Assembly (NCBI GenBank): GCA_900770225.1
Contig: CAAGJU010000335.1
Coordinates: 1 to 44,680 of the forward strand
DNA: 44,680 nt
Source: Lachnospiraceae bacterium
GTDB taxonomy: Bacteria > Bacillota > Clostridia > Lachnospirales > Lachnospiraceae
Direction of reading: 5' to 3'
A program made the translations under genes and the position numbers. Positions 30,971 to 39,145 of the stretch are shown piece after piece. The notes beneath the pieces were generated by a model. That model saw only the letters and a program-made list of their open reading frames with translations. It was not told the origin of the DNA and searched no databases. How positions within the stretch are numbered: the stretch's first letter is position 1; each line of letters begins with the position of its first letter.

Positions 30971-33385
30971 ATGAAATACGATTTCAAAGAGATCGAGCCG
31001 AAATGGCAGAAGGCCTGGGAGGACAACAAGGCATTCGAGGCCGTTGATTTTTCCAAAAAGCCCAAGTGGTACGGGCTGGTGGAATTCCCTTATCCGTCAG
31101 GAGCGGGCATGCACGTAGGTCATATCAAGGCTTACTCCAGCATCGAGGTCCTTTCGAGAAAGCGCAGAATGCAGGGCTATAACGTCCTCTTCCCGATCGG
31201 CTTTGATTCCTTCGGTCTGCCGGCCGAGAACTACGCGATCAAGACCAATACGCATCCGCATGATATCACGGAGAAGAACATCGCTCATTTTTCCGATCAG
31301 CTGAAAAAGGTCGGCTTCTCGTTCGACTGGGATCGTGTCTTCGCTACCTCGCACAAGGATTACTACAAGTGGACGCAGTGGATCTTCGAGAAGCTCTTTG
31401 AGCACGGCCTTGTGTTCCGTTCGAAGACGCTCGTCAACTACTGCCCGCACTGCAAGGTCGTTCTCTCCAATGAGGACTCCCAGGGCGGAAAGTGCGATAT
31501 CTGCCACAACGACGTCATCCAGCTCTCCAAAAATGTATGGTTCCTCCGTATCACCCAGTACGCGGACAAGCTCCTGGAGGGTCTGAACCATGTGGATTAT
31601 CCGGCGAGCGTAAAGCAGCAGGAGATCACCTGGATCGGCCGTTCCACAGGTGCATTTGTCAACTTCGGCCTCAGCGGCACCGATGACAAGCTCGAGATCT
31701 ACACGACGCGCTGCGATACGCTTTTCGGCGTAACGTTCATGGTTGTGGCGCCCGAGCATCCGATCCTTGACAAATACAAGGACCGCATCAGCAACTGGGA
31801 TGAAGTGCTCAGCTACCGTGCGGAATGTGCGAAGAAGACCGAGTTCGAGAGAACACAGCTCGTCAAGGACAAGACCGGTGTAAAAATCAACGGCCTGACG
31901 GCGGTAAACCCGGTCAGCGGCAAGGAGATTCCGATCTTCATCGCTGACTACGTCATGATGGGATACGGCACGGGCGCGATCATGGCTGTGCCGGCACACG
32001 ATCAGCGTGACTATGACTTCGCAAAGAAATTTGGCTGTGACATCATCCCCGTCATCAAGGGCGGCGATGTGGAGAAGGAAGCCTGGACCGGCGACGGCGA
32101 GATGATCAATTCTGACTTCCTGAACGGCTATACGAACAAGAAGGACTCGATCGCCCGGATGCTGGAGGAACTGAAGGCAAAGGGCATCGGCCATGAGGGC
32201 GTTCAATACAAGATGAAGGACTGGGCTTTCAACCGCCAGAGATACTGGGGTGAGCCGATCCCGATCATTCACTGCCCGAACTGCGGCGATGTGCTCGTTC
32301 CCGAGGATGAGCTTCCGCTGGAGCTTCCGCCGGTGAAGAATTTTGAGCCCGGAACGGACGGCGAGTCACCGCTGGCGAAGATCCCGTCGTTTGTCAACTG
32401 CAAGTGCCCGAAGTGCGGCGCCGATGCAAAGCGTGAGACCGATACGATGCCGCAGTGGGCGGGATCCTCATGGTATTTCCTGCGTTTCTGCGATCCGCAT
32501 AATGACAAGGTGTTCGCAGACCGGAAGAAGATCGATTACTGGATGCCGGTAGACCATTACAACGGCGGCATGGAGCACGTAACGCGCCATATGCTTTACT
32601 CCCGGTTCTGGCATCATTTCCTCTACGACATCGGCGAGGTCAACACACCGGAGCCGTACGCGAAGCGTACCTATCAGGGCATGATCCTCGGTGCTGACGG
32701 CGAAAAAATGTCGAAGTCGAAGGGCAATGTCATCGACCCGCTGGATATCGTCAGCCAGTACGGCGCCGATACACTGCGCACCTATGTTATGTTCATGGGT
32801 GATTACGGCAGCGCCGCACCGTGGAATGATGAGTCGCTCCGCGGATGCAAGCGTTTCCTCGACCGTGTGGCAGGCCTCACGGATATTGCCACGGCGGAGA
32901 AGGAAGATCCGGCCATTGAGGTATCGCTCCACAAGACGATCCGCAAGGTGTCCGAGGACATCGAAAATATGAAGTTCAATACGGCCATTGCAGCCATGAT
33001 GGGCCTGATCAATGAGTTTTACAAGGCGGGTTCCATCACGAAGGATGATCTCATTACCTTCATCAAGCTGCTCTCACCGTTTGCGCCGCATATCTGCGAG
33101 GAGATCTGGCAGTATGAGGGCATGAATCCGGACGGTAAGACGTTCTGCACGCTGTCCGCATGGCCGACGTATGACGAGAAGAAGACCGTCGACGCGACGA
33201 AGAAGATCGGCGTGCAGGTCAACGGCAAGGTCCGCGGCGTCATTGAGATTCCTGTAGACATGGATCGCGAGGAGGCATTGGCAGAGGCAAAGAAGGAGCC
33301 GAACGTACAGAGATTCCTGGAGGGTAAGAATATCGTCAAGGAGATCTATGTGCCGGGCAAGATCCTGAACTTTGTCGTCAAATAA
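30971..33385 (+). CDS. leuS: Leucyl-tRNA synthetase
   Basis: An 804-residue class I aminoacyl-tRNA synthetase that attaches leucine to its tRNAs. It has the HIGH-type motif MHVGHIKAYS near residue 45, zinc-finger-like CPHC and CPKC pairs, the CP1 editing domain with YGTGAIMAVPAHDQRD (editing-site Thr-rich and Asp region), the KMSKSKGN motif near 580 and a short C-terminal domain ending VKEIYVPGKILNFVVK. Length is normal for the bacterial form. The upstream gap does not show a T-box antiterminator, although Firmicute leuS genes often have one. Its 3' side carries copy B of the rod-like element. Confidence 0.98.
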   Translation: MKYDFKEIEPKWQKAWEDNKAFEAVDFSKKPKWYGLVEFPYPSGAGMHVGHIKAYSSIEVLSRKRRMQGYNVLFPIGFDSFGLPAENYAIKTNTHPHDITEKNIAHFSDQLKKVGFSFDWDRVFATSHKDYYKWTQWIFEKLFEHGLVFRSKTLVNYCPHCKVVLSNEDSQGGKCDICHNDVIQLSKNVWFLRITQYADKLLEGLNHVDYPASVKQQEITWIGRSTGAFVNFGLSGTDDKLEIYTTRCDTLFGVTFMVVAPEHPILDKYKDRISNWDEVLSYRAECAKKTEFERTQLVKDKTGVKINGLTAVNPVSGKEIPIFIADYVMMGYGTGAIMAVPAHDQRDYDFAKKFGCDIIPVIKGGDVEKEAWTGDGEMINSDFLNGYTNKKDSIARMLEELKAKGIGHEGVQYKMKDWAFNRQRYWGEPIPIIHCPNCGDVLVPEDELPLELPPVKNFEPGTDGESPLAKIPSFVNCKCPKCGADAKRETDTMPQWAGSSWYFLRFCDPHNDKVFADRKKIDYWMPVDHYNGGMEHVTRHMLYSRFWHHFLYDIGEVNTPEPYAKRTYQGMILGADGEKMSKSKGNVIDPLDIVSQYGADTLRTYVMFMGDYGSAAPWNDESLRGCKRFLDRVAGLTDIATAEKEDPAIEVSLHKTIRKVSEDIENMKFNTAIAAMMGLINEFYKAGSITKDDLITFIKLLSPFAPHICEEIWQYEGMNPDGKTFCTLSAWPTYDEKKTVDATKKIGVQVNGKVRGVIEIPVDMDREEALAEAKKEPNVQRFLEGKNIVKEIYVPGKILNFVVK

Positions 33386-33407
33386 CTGATATCTGATTTG
33401 CAGTTTC

Positions 33408-33597
33408 ACAGCTGCCACAGCGGCCGGCTCACTGCACGTTTTTCTGTTCGCTCGCACGCGCCTATTTGCGGCCCTCTGACAAAACGCGCAGAAATGCTGA
33501 AGCATTTCTGCTTGAACGGTTGTCACCCGGGCCGCAGCTAGCGTGCTCACTCACAACGAAAAACGCGCAATGTTCGCCGGCCATCTGTGGCAGCTGT
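33408..33597 (+). ncRNA. Long rod-like inverted-repeat element, copy B (leuS 3' UTR)
   Basis: A 190-bp imperfect palindrome with perfect outer arms ACAGCTGCCACAG/CTGTGGCAGCTGT. Inside are paired CGTTTTTC/GAAAAACG segments, a TGCGGCCC/GGGCCGCA stem and an apical hairpin GCAGAAATGC/GCATTTCTGC. It starts 22 bases after the leuS stop codon. Read along the mRNA it has the same orientation as copy A after glyA. The paired positions that differ between copies often change together (for example G-C to T-A in the outer arm). Function unknown; it could be an RNA 3'-end element or a palindromic mobile repeat. Confidence 0.7.
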
Positions 33598-33747
33598 TCA
33601 ATGTATGACAGAATTTACATCCGCAGGAATGGCGCAGATTTACATTGTGAAAAACGATGTCTGCGGATGATATGTGTGTAGAATGTAAGGAAATCAGCGA
33701 GGATACAAATGAGCGCAGAATGATGCGCGGAAAGCAGGGTACAGATC

Positions 33748-34377
33748 GTGACCAGGGAAGAGCGCGCGCTTGAGGTGATCAGGCGCCTGAAAAAGGAATA
33801 TCCCGACGCACAGTGCACACTGGATTACGGCGAGCCATGGCAGCTTCTGGTGAGTGTGCGGCTTGCTGCGCAGTGTACGGATAAGCGCGTAGATCAGGTG
33901 ACGCCTCAGCTGTACGCGAAGTTTCCGTCGGTGGCTGCCCTGGCTGCGGCGGATCCGGCGGAGATTGAGGCAATCGTGCGTCCGTGCGGCCTGGGCCCGA
34001 GCAAGGCACGGGATATTTCAGCTTGCATGAAAATGCTCCATTATGAATATCATGATCAGGTGCCGGATACGATGGAGGAGCTGCTGAAGCTTCCGGGTGT
34101 CGGCAGAAAAAGCGCGAATCTGGTCCTCGGAGATGTGTACGGGAAACCTGCCATTGTTACGGACACGCACTGCATACGGCTTTCCGGCCGGATCGGCCTC
34201 ACGGACGGGGAAAAGGATCCCTACAAGGTGGAGAAGCAGCTGCGCGCGATCATCCCGCCGGAGGAAGGCAATAATTTCTGCCACAGACTTGTCCTGCACG
34301 GACGGACGGTTTGTACGGCCCGCAGTCCCAAATGTGAGATCTGCTGTCTCCGGGACGTCTGTCAGACGGGTGCGTAA
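33748..34377 (+). CDS. nth: Endonuclease III (DNA glycosylase/AP lyase)
   Basis: A 209-residue base-excision repair enzyme that removes oxidised pyrimidines and cuts the abasic site. The helix-hairpin-helix LPGVGRKSANLVL holds the catalytic Lys near residue 120, and TDTHCIRLSGR holds the catalytic Asp. The 4Fe-4S cluster ligands are spaced C-x6-C-x2-C-x5-C at the C terminus (CTARSPKC, then two more). The start is GTG 33748 with a weak ribosome site; no better in-frame start is seen. It is followed by a strong terminator. Confidence 0.96.
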   Translation: MTREERALEVIRRLKKEYPDAQCTLDYGEPWQLLVSVRLAAQCTDKRVDQVTPQLYAKFPSVAALAAADPAEIEAIVRPCGLGPSKARDISACMKMLHYEYHDQVPDTMEELLKLPGVGRKSANLVLGDVYGKPAIVTDTHCIRLSGRIGLTDGEKDPYKVEKQLRAIIPPEEGNNFCHRLVLHGRTVCTARSPKCEICCLRDVCQTGA

Positions 34378-34379
34378 AA

Positions 34380-34424
34380 AAGCTGATACCCTTTTCCTCA
34401 AACGGAAATCGGGTATCAGCTTTT
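34380..34424 (+). terminator. Intrinsic terminator after nth
   Basis: AAGCTGATACCC at 34380-34391 pairs perfectly with GGGTATCAGCTT at 34411-34422 and is followed by TTAATTTC. It starts immediately after the nth stop codon. Confidence 0.9.
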
Positions 34425-34499
34425 AATTTCTTACTGCTATTGCTGTCACATATCAGCTGTATTTTTTGATTGTTTTCTTATATGCCAGATGCTTTATTC

Positions 34500-34880
34500 T
34501 CAGCTGGTTTTCTTCCAGAGCTTTATCGTTTTCAGAAGTTTCTTCTTTTCGTCTTCTTTCAGGGTTGAGATCTCAGAGAGAAGCTCGTTATCCAGTGCTG
34601 TCTCTGTATACTCCGGTTCAATCTCGCCGACAAGAGAGTCCAGCGTGATACCCATCAGCTTCGCATAATAGGAAAGAACACGAAGAGACATCGCGGTTCT
34701 GTCGTTCTCCACATTGCTGATATAGCCGGGAGTTACGTGCAGAGCCTGCGCGACCTCATTCTGTGTCAGCCCCTTCTTCAGACGCAGAACCTTGATTTTG
34801 CGTCCCAGATCCTTGAAATCAAATGAGTTTTCTTCTGCTTTGTTTGTATCCGTTTCCGTGTTTATAGAAGTTCTCGCCAT
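34500..34880 (-). CDS. XRE-family HTH regulator
   Basis: A 126-residue DNA-binding protein of the Xre/Cro type. The helix-turn-helix lies at about residues 28-80: LGRKIKVLRLKKGLTQNEVA, then HVTPGYISNVENDRT and LSYYAKLMGITLDSLVG, a classic HTH_3 domain. The C-terminal 40 residues are acidic then Lys-rich and probably mediate multimerisation. AGGAGG precedes the ATG. No obvious target operon is adjacent: the 406-base region upstream (34881-35285) holds no gene and no clear promoter, only AT-rich sequence and a short TTTAGCTAAA palindrome. Its targets are unknown. Confidence 0.9.
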   Translation of the reverse strand: MARTSINTETDTNKAEENSFDFKDLGRKIKVLRLKKGLTQNEVAQALHVTPGYISNVENDRTAMSLRVLSYYAKLMGITLDSLVGEIEPEYTETALDNELLSEISTLKEDEKKKLLKTIKLWKKTS

Positions 34881-35285
34881 GTTTAAAACCTCCTGCTGCC
34901 TTTCTGCCTGTGTGTCTTCCCTTTGATGTCATTGTCAGCAGAGCATATATATGACGGCTATCGATTTGTCAGGGGCTGACCGTATATGAGCCCGTTCTGT
35001 ACAATATATCTTTAGCTAAACTGCGTGATGCTATCCGCTTCAGGACGCTGACGGTCTGCGTTGACCGGATGAATCTGTGTCAACAGATCGCGCCGCCGTA
35101 CACGCAGCGTTCATATCATGCGATGAAAATATGGGAAGTATTTGTAAGTAAGTATTGCATGTGTGTAATTAAATACACTGAACAAAACATCTGTATCTAG
35201 CATTACCATAAAAAATCAAAATTGAAAAGAGTTTTACGAAATGTTTTTGTGATTTTTATGTGTTTTTCATATAAAGTCTTTCTGA

Positions 35286-36023
35286 TCACACGCGCCGGTC
35301 CGATCTTGCCTCGTTTCTGACAACGATGAAACAGAGGAGATAGACGATGACAATGACAGCCACGAAGACGAGCGTGGAGGCTGCATTGCCGAGAGAGGCG
35401 CAGGTATCATAGGTCCCGTGCAGGCATACGGCGAGTACATAGCCGATCACAAGGTCGGCAACCTGGCGCACCTTATGGCCGAGGTCGTGGGCGAGCTTTG
35501 CACGCCCGTAAAATACGCCGAACAGCACGGCAAATGCCATGTGCCCCGGAATGGAGAGCAGTGCACGGGAAGGCGCTACGGAAACCCCGTAATTGATGAT
35601 GTAGAGCAGATTTTCCATGGCGGCAAATCCGAGGGAGGTAAAGACGGCGTACACGATACCGTCGAAACGGAAGTTAAAATTCGGGTCACGCCATGTGCGG
35701 GATGCCATGAGAATGTATTTGGTTCCCTCTTCGACCATACCCACGACGCAGAAGTAATAGACAACCTGATAGGTTATACTGGACGGATCAAGCGGTGAGC
35801 TCTTAATGAGCCTGTCACCAACGGATTCCAGGATCATGGAGAGAAATCCGGCGAGCGCTCCGAGAAGGATCAGCTGCCAGAGCAGATATCCGGGCTCCTT
35901 TTCTATGGCGTCCTGCTTGTAGACATACCGCAGCAAAAGGATAGCCGGCAGAAAAGCGGCGATGGCATAAAACAAGACGATCTGAAAAACGGGGAGTGCA
36001 AGTGCATATGCGAATAAAAACAT
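35286..36023 (-). CDS. PrsW-family intramembrane protease
   Basis: A 245-residue multi-pass membrane protein of the PrsW family, putative metal-dependent intramembrane proteases that cleave anti-sigma factors in Bacillus. Family motifs: MVEEGTKYILM near residue 100 with the paired Glu, YAVFTSLGFAAMENLLYI near 130, and IPGHMAFAVLFGVFYG near 165 with the conserved His. Eight or so membrane segments are predicted. I chose ATG 36023, preceded by AGGAG eight bases away; the frame extends 24 codons upstream to 36095 without a ribosome site. No anti-sigma factor gene is nearby. Confidence 0.9.
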   Translation of the reverse strand: MFLFAYALALPVFQIVLFYAIAAFLPAILLLRYVYKQDAIEKEPGYLLWQLILLGALAGFLSMILESVGDRLIKSSPLDPSSITYQVVYYFCVVGMVEEGTKYILMASRTWRDPNFNFRFDGIVYAVFTSLGFAAMENLLYIINYGVSVAPSRALLSIPGHMAFAVLFGVFYGRAKLAHDLGHKVRQVADLVIGYVLAVCLHGTYDTCASLGNAASTLVFVAVIVIVYLLCFIVVRNEARSDRRV

Positions 36024-36228
36024 AAGTGATCTCCTGTGGAAATTTGCGTTAACAGATACTATACTTAATTTACATTTATTGTAAGACAATTGCAATGATA
36101 AGGCATCTGTCTGTTCACAGATTTTTCACGCGAAGGCCTTATCATAGGCAGTAATGCAGTTCCCGGGGGAGTGGAAACTGCAGGCGTAACAGGTAAGATA
36201 GTTAACGAGGGAAGAAGCTGAGGAGATC

Positions 36229-36510
36229 ATGATGACACTGACAAACTGGAAAATTGAGAATGGGGAACTCATTGGCTGTGTATCGGGGAGCAAACAGTAT
36301 AAGAATGGTACGTATGTACATACTTCGCCGGTGATCACCACCGTATATGATGACGGACTTTTCCTTTTCCGCACGGAGCATTCTGTGTATGAATGCATGG
36401 CGACGGAATTTATCGGGACGGAAGTTCAACTGAATCAGCTCATCGCCAATGCCGAGAGCAACGATCCGCAGACGACGGAGCAGATCAATCTGGAAGATTA
36501 TAAGAAATGA
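36229..36510 (+). CDS. Small hypothetical protein
   Basis: A 93-residue protein I do not recognise. It is predicted soluble and mainly beta in the first two thirds (NGELIGCVSGS, TYVHTSPVITTVYDDGLFLF), ending in an acidic helix (LNQLIANAESNDPQTTEQINL). GAGGAG lies just before the two possible starts (ATG 36229 or 36232). It is probably real because of good codon quality and a well-placed ribosome site. It is followed directly by an R2 repeat and a terminator. Confidence 0.7.
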   Translation: MMTLTNWKIENGELIGCVSGSKQYKNGTYVHTSPVITTVYDDGLFLFRTEHSVYECMATEFIGTEVQLNQLIANAESNDPQTTEQINLEDYKK

Positions 36511-36516
36511 TGATGA

Positions 36517-36574
36517 GATAACAGTGTCAAAAGTCATCACCGACGTTGCACCTGTGTAAAAGTGTGTGAGTAAC
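36517..36574 (+). repeat. Interspersed repeat family R2, copy c
   Basis: GATAACAGTGTCAAAAGTCATCAC at this point (given in two parts: GATAACAGTGTC, AAAAGTCATCAC) matches the left arm of the R2 copy at 16975; the right arm is decayed. It starts six bases after the stop codon of the small hypothetical gene. Confidence 0.75.
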
Positions 36575-36635
36575 TTTTATAAACCTGCATGAAAGCAAAA
36601 GTGTGTGAGTGACTTTTATAAACCTGCATGAAAGT
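36558..36635. repeat. 39-bp direct duplication overlapping R2 copy c
   Basis: Two almost identical 39-base units (36558-36596 and 36597-36635), each AAAAGTGTGTGAGT(A/G)ACTTTT plus a TATAAACCTGCATGAAAG segment. The duplication includes the decayed right arm of the R2 repeat. Confidence 0.88.
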
Positions 36636-36655
36636 GACATACGACGCATCACAGG

Positions 36656-36696
36656 AGACCCGCGGACAGATCAGCTGTCCGCGGGTCTTTCTTTTT
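36656..36696 (+). terminator. Intrinsic terminator
   Basis: AGACCCGCGGACAG at 36656-36669 pairs perfectly with CTGTCCGCGGGTCT at 36675-36688 around a five-base loop and is followed by TTCTTTTT. It separates the small hypothetical gene from the TetR cassette. Confidence 0.92.
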
Positions 36697-36713
36697 CAAA
36701 GTGCACAAATTCT

Positions 36714-36740
36714 GAAAACTGAAATTGTGAATTTAGTTTC
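36714..36740. promoter_or_regulatory. Operator candidate O1 of TetR cassette
   Basis: GAAAACTGAAATT, a three-base centre, then AATTTAGTTTC: an imperfect version of the perfect palindrome at 36781, placed just upstream of the -35 box. Confidence 0.65.
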
Positions 36741-36770
36741 TTGAATCGCCGATGACAACAGGACTATAAT
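36741..36770 (+). promoter_or_regulatory. Promoter of TetR cassette
   Basis: TTGAAT at 36741-36746 and TATAAT at 36765-36770 with an 18-base spacer, bracketed by two related operators. The transcript would have a leader of about 180 bases to the tetR start. Confidence 0.75.
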
Positions 36771-36780
36771 GGCCACATAA

Positions 36781-36808
36781 GGAAACTAAATTGATAAATT
36801 TAGTTTCC
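36781..36808. promoter_or_regulatory. Operator O2, perfect palindrome
   Basis: GGAAACTAAATT and AATTTAGTTTCC form a perfect 12-base inverted repeat with a four-base centre, covering the first transcribed bases. It is the best candidate for the binding site of the TetR-family protein encoded next. Confidence 0.8.
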
Positions 36809-36880
36809 AAACAACACGTGACAGCTGCGGAACATGAAGAGATACAGGCAATATCTGAAGATGATCATTCAGCAGTTTCT

Positions 36881-36958
36881 GATCCGTCAGGCGGGGAGGA
36901 GTAAAGCTGATACGTCAGGCGGGAAGAAGTGCAGCTGACCCGGGAAAGGGAGAAGAAT
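36881..36958. repeat. 28-bp repeat carrying the tetR ribosome site
   Basis: Units begin at 36881 and 36909 (GATCCGTCAGGCGGGGAGGAG and GATACGTCAGGCGGGAAGAAG in part), and a degenerate third begins at 36937 and ends in the GGGAGAAGAATG that forms the real ribosome site and start codon. Confidence 0.65.
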
Positions 36959-37568
36959 GCAGAAGCAGGAAGAAAGAAGAACGCTGAAAACTTCCACGGA
37001 GACAGCCGTGCGGAAGGACATTCTGGAAGGAACCATTGTGCTTTTCAACAGAAATGGCCTGAAATTTACCATGGACGAGCTGGCGGCACTGATCCATCGA
37101 AGTAAAAAAACGATCTATGCGGTCTTTCCGGACAAGGGATCGCTCCTGCGTTCCATGGCGGAATACGTATTCCGCTCGATCAAGGAGACGGAGAAGGAAA
37201 TTTACGATGATCCCGGACTGGAGACGGTGGAAAAACTCAGGAAACTGCTCGGCGCGATGCCGGAACAGTATCAGACGGTTGATTTCCGCAAGCTCTATGT
37301 ACTGAAGGATAAATATCCGGATGTGTACACAAAGGTGCAGGAAGGCCTGGAGAATGGCTGGGAGCCGACGATCGAACTTCTCCGGAAGGGCATGAAGGAG
37401 GGCAAGATCCGCCGGGTATCCATTCCGGTGTTCAAGACGATGTTCGAGGCAACGCTGGAGCAGTTCTTCCAGCGCGATATTCTCGTGGAAAACGGGATTA
37501 CCTACAACCGTGCACTCGAGGAAGTCGTGAACATTCTGATCGATGGTATCGTTATCCGCGAAGCATGA
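36957..37568 (+). CDS. TetR/AcrR-family repressor
   Basis: A 203-residue regulator. The N-terminal TetR helix-turn-helix is seen as VRKDILEGTIVLFNRNGLKF, TMDELAALIHRSKKTIYAVF and PDKGSLLRSMAEYVF, at about residues 18-70. The C-terminal ligand domain is unlike well-known TetR members. It is the first gene after a promoter bracketed by two related palindromes, which suggests autoregulation. Its stop is 20 bases before the glycosyltransferase-like gene, so the two and the transporter behind them are likely one operon. Confidence 0.92.
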   Translation: MQKQEERRTLKTSTETAVRKDILEGTIVLFNRNGLKFTMDELAALIHRSKKTIYAVFPDKGSLLRSMAEYVFRSIKETEKEIYDDPGLETVEKLRKLLGAMPEQYQTVDFRKLYVLKDKYPDVYTKVQEGLENGWEPTIELLRKGMKEGKIRRVSIPVFKTMFEATLEQFFQRDILVENGITYNRALEEVVNILIDGIVIREA

Positions 37569-37587
37569 GGCAGGAAAGGTGAGAAAA

Positions 37588-39084
37588 ATGCAAGACAGAG
37601 CCAGAGAAATTTTTGGAAACAGGATCAGCGAGGCCGCCTATCGTTCGGCCTGCGCCTCCAAGGAACGTTATGTGAAGAAATTCGGAAGCGATGAGGATGC
37701 CTCGTATCCGACCATTCTGAAAAATAATGACGTGATCGGGCCGGCGTTCGGCGCAAAGGAGGTCCGTCTGGTCGACAGCAGTGAGGAAAAGGGTGACGCC
37801 GAATTTGACACGGAGAGAGGCATGATCGTCGGCAATATCCGCATGGGCTTCGGCCACTACAGGATTTCCATGGCGATCGCCAGCTGTGCGGCTGCGCTGG
37901 GCTACAGACCGTACTGGATGGATCTGAATTCCTATCCGCAGACGGCGTGTACGAAGGTGATCGGTGCGCAGAACGACCTGTACTCTCTGGGATCGAGAAT
38001 CTCTCAGAAGAGCGCACTGTTCAATCACGTCGTGTGGGAGCCCGTGAATTACGAGGGGTTCCGTAAACTCACCTATAATGCATCTGATCAGAAAAATGCT
38101 GAGATCATGGCACCTGTCTTCCGGAACGTTCCGAAGGAAATACCGGTCATCGGTACGCACGTATGGCCCGCGCAGGCGGCACTGCATGCCGGCATGAAAT
38201 ACGTCGTCAATGCGATCCCTGACAACTGGCCCATGGCGCTTCATCTGGCCGAGGGAGCCGTCCATACGGTGCAGACGCACAGCGCCTATCAGGGTTACCG
38301 GATCCTGAATGGCATGGACGGAGACAGGGTGCTGAAGCCGATGCCGGCGGACAGCCTCGTCTATACGGGACATTACGTAGACGCCGAATTCGTGGACAAT
38401 ATCGAGACAGACTGCACGAACCGCATCGCGCGGAAAAAAGAAGGGAAGCCGATGCGTTTTCTGCTGACGATCGGCGGCGCGGGCGCCCAGAAAGATATTT
38501 TTGCCGCGATCATCCGTCACCTGATGCCGGCTGTGAAAGAACACAGGGCCGTGATCTACATCAACGTGGGCGATTACAAAAATGTATGGCATGAGCTGGA
38601 GCATGATATTCCGGAGCTTTCTTCCGTCACGGAAAAGCACTTCAATAACTGGGGGCAGACAAAGGCCTTCTGTGATGAGGCGCTGCAGGCGGATATCGAA
38701 GGTGTTCATGTCTTCTGGCATGAAAATATTTTTGAAGCGGTTTACTGCACAAACCTTCTCATGCGGAGTGCGGATGTGCTGGTGACAAAGCCGTCGGAGC
38801 TCTCGTTCTACCCGGTGCCGAAGCTTTTTATCCGGCATATCGGCGGACACGAAAAATGGGGTGCCATCCATTCAGCGGAGATCGGCGACGGAACGCTGGA
38901 ATGCCCGGATATCGATCACACGGATCAGATGCTGGATATGTTCCTCGATGACAGCGTGCTGTTCGAAAATATGTGCAGCTGCATCATGAGCAACAAAAAG
39001 GCGGGCATCTATGACGGTGGATTTAAAGCAGTGAAGATCGCAGCGCAGCTGAAGTCGGGAGAGAGAACACTGCAGCAGAGCTGA
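37588..39084 (+). CDS. GT-B-like (MurG-related) protein, function unknown
   Basis: A 498-residue soluble protein. Two parts recall GT-B glycosyltransferases of the MurG/diacylglycerol-glucosyltransferase kind: MIVGNIRMGFGHYRISMAIA near residue 85, resembling their glycine-rich acceptor loop, and ADVLVTKPSELSFYPVPKLF near 400, in the place of the nucleotide-sugar pocket. FLLTIGGAGAQKDIFAAI near 290 fits the start of the second Rossmann half. I do not recognise a named family with certainty. I chose ATG 37588, preceded by AGGAAAGGTGAG; the frame is open back into the tetR end. It lies between tetR and a GPH sugar transporter, so it may act on a sugar or glycolipid linked to that transporter. 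Confidence 0.75.
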   Translation: MQDRAREIFGNRISEAAYRSACASKERYVKKFGSDEDASYPTILKNNDVIGPAFGAKEVRLVDSSEEKGDAEFDTERGMIVGNIRMGFGHYRISMAIASCAAALGYRPYWMDLNSYPQTACTKVIGAQNDLYSLGSRISQKSALFNHVVWEPVNYEGFRKLTYNASDQKNAEIMAPVFRNVPKEIPVIGTHVWPAQAALHAGMKYVVNAIPDNWPMALHLAEGAVHTVQTHSAYQGYRILNGMDGDRVLKPMPADSLVYTGHYVDAEFVDNIETDCTNRIARKKEGKPMRFLLTIGGAGAQKDIFAAIIRHLMPAVKEHRAVIYINVGDYKNVWHELEHDIPELSSVTEKHFNNWGQTKAFCDEALQADIEGVHVFWHENIFEAVYCTNLLMRSADVLVTKPSELSFYPVPKLFIRHIGGHEKWGAIHSAEIGDGTLECPDIDHTDQMLDMFLDDSVLFENMCSCIMSNKKAGIYDGGFKAVKIAAQLKSGERTLQQS

Positions 39085-39145
39085 AGTTTAAAGATAAATG
39101 GCTGCTCAGTTCAGCCTGAGCGAGAGAATCTGGGAGGAATTTTAC

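Noticed and set aside
31097..32272. A 391-codon antisense frame within leuS
   Set aside because: leuS is certain on the plus strand; the antisense product has no motif.
37552..38871. A 439-codon antisense frame over the GT-B-like gene
   Set aside because: His/Arg/Val-rich composition typical of reverse-strand shadows and no recognisable domain.
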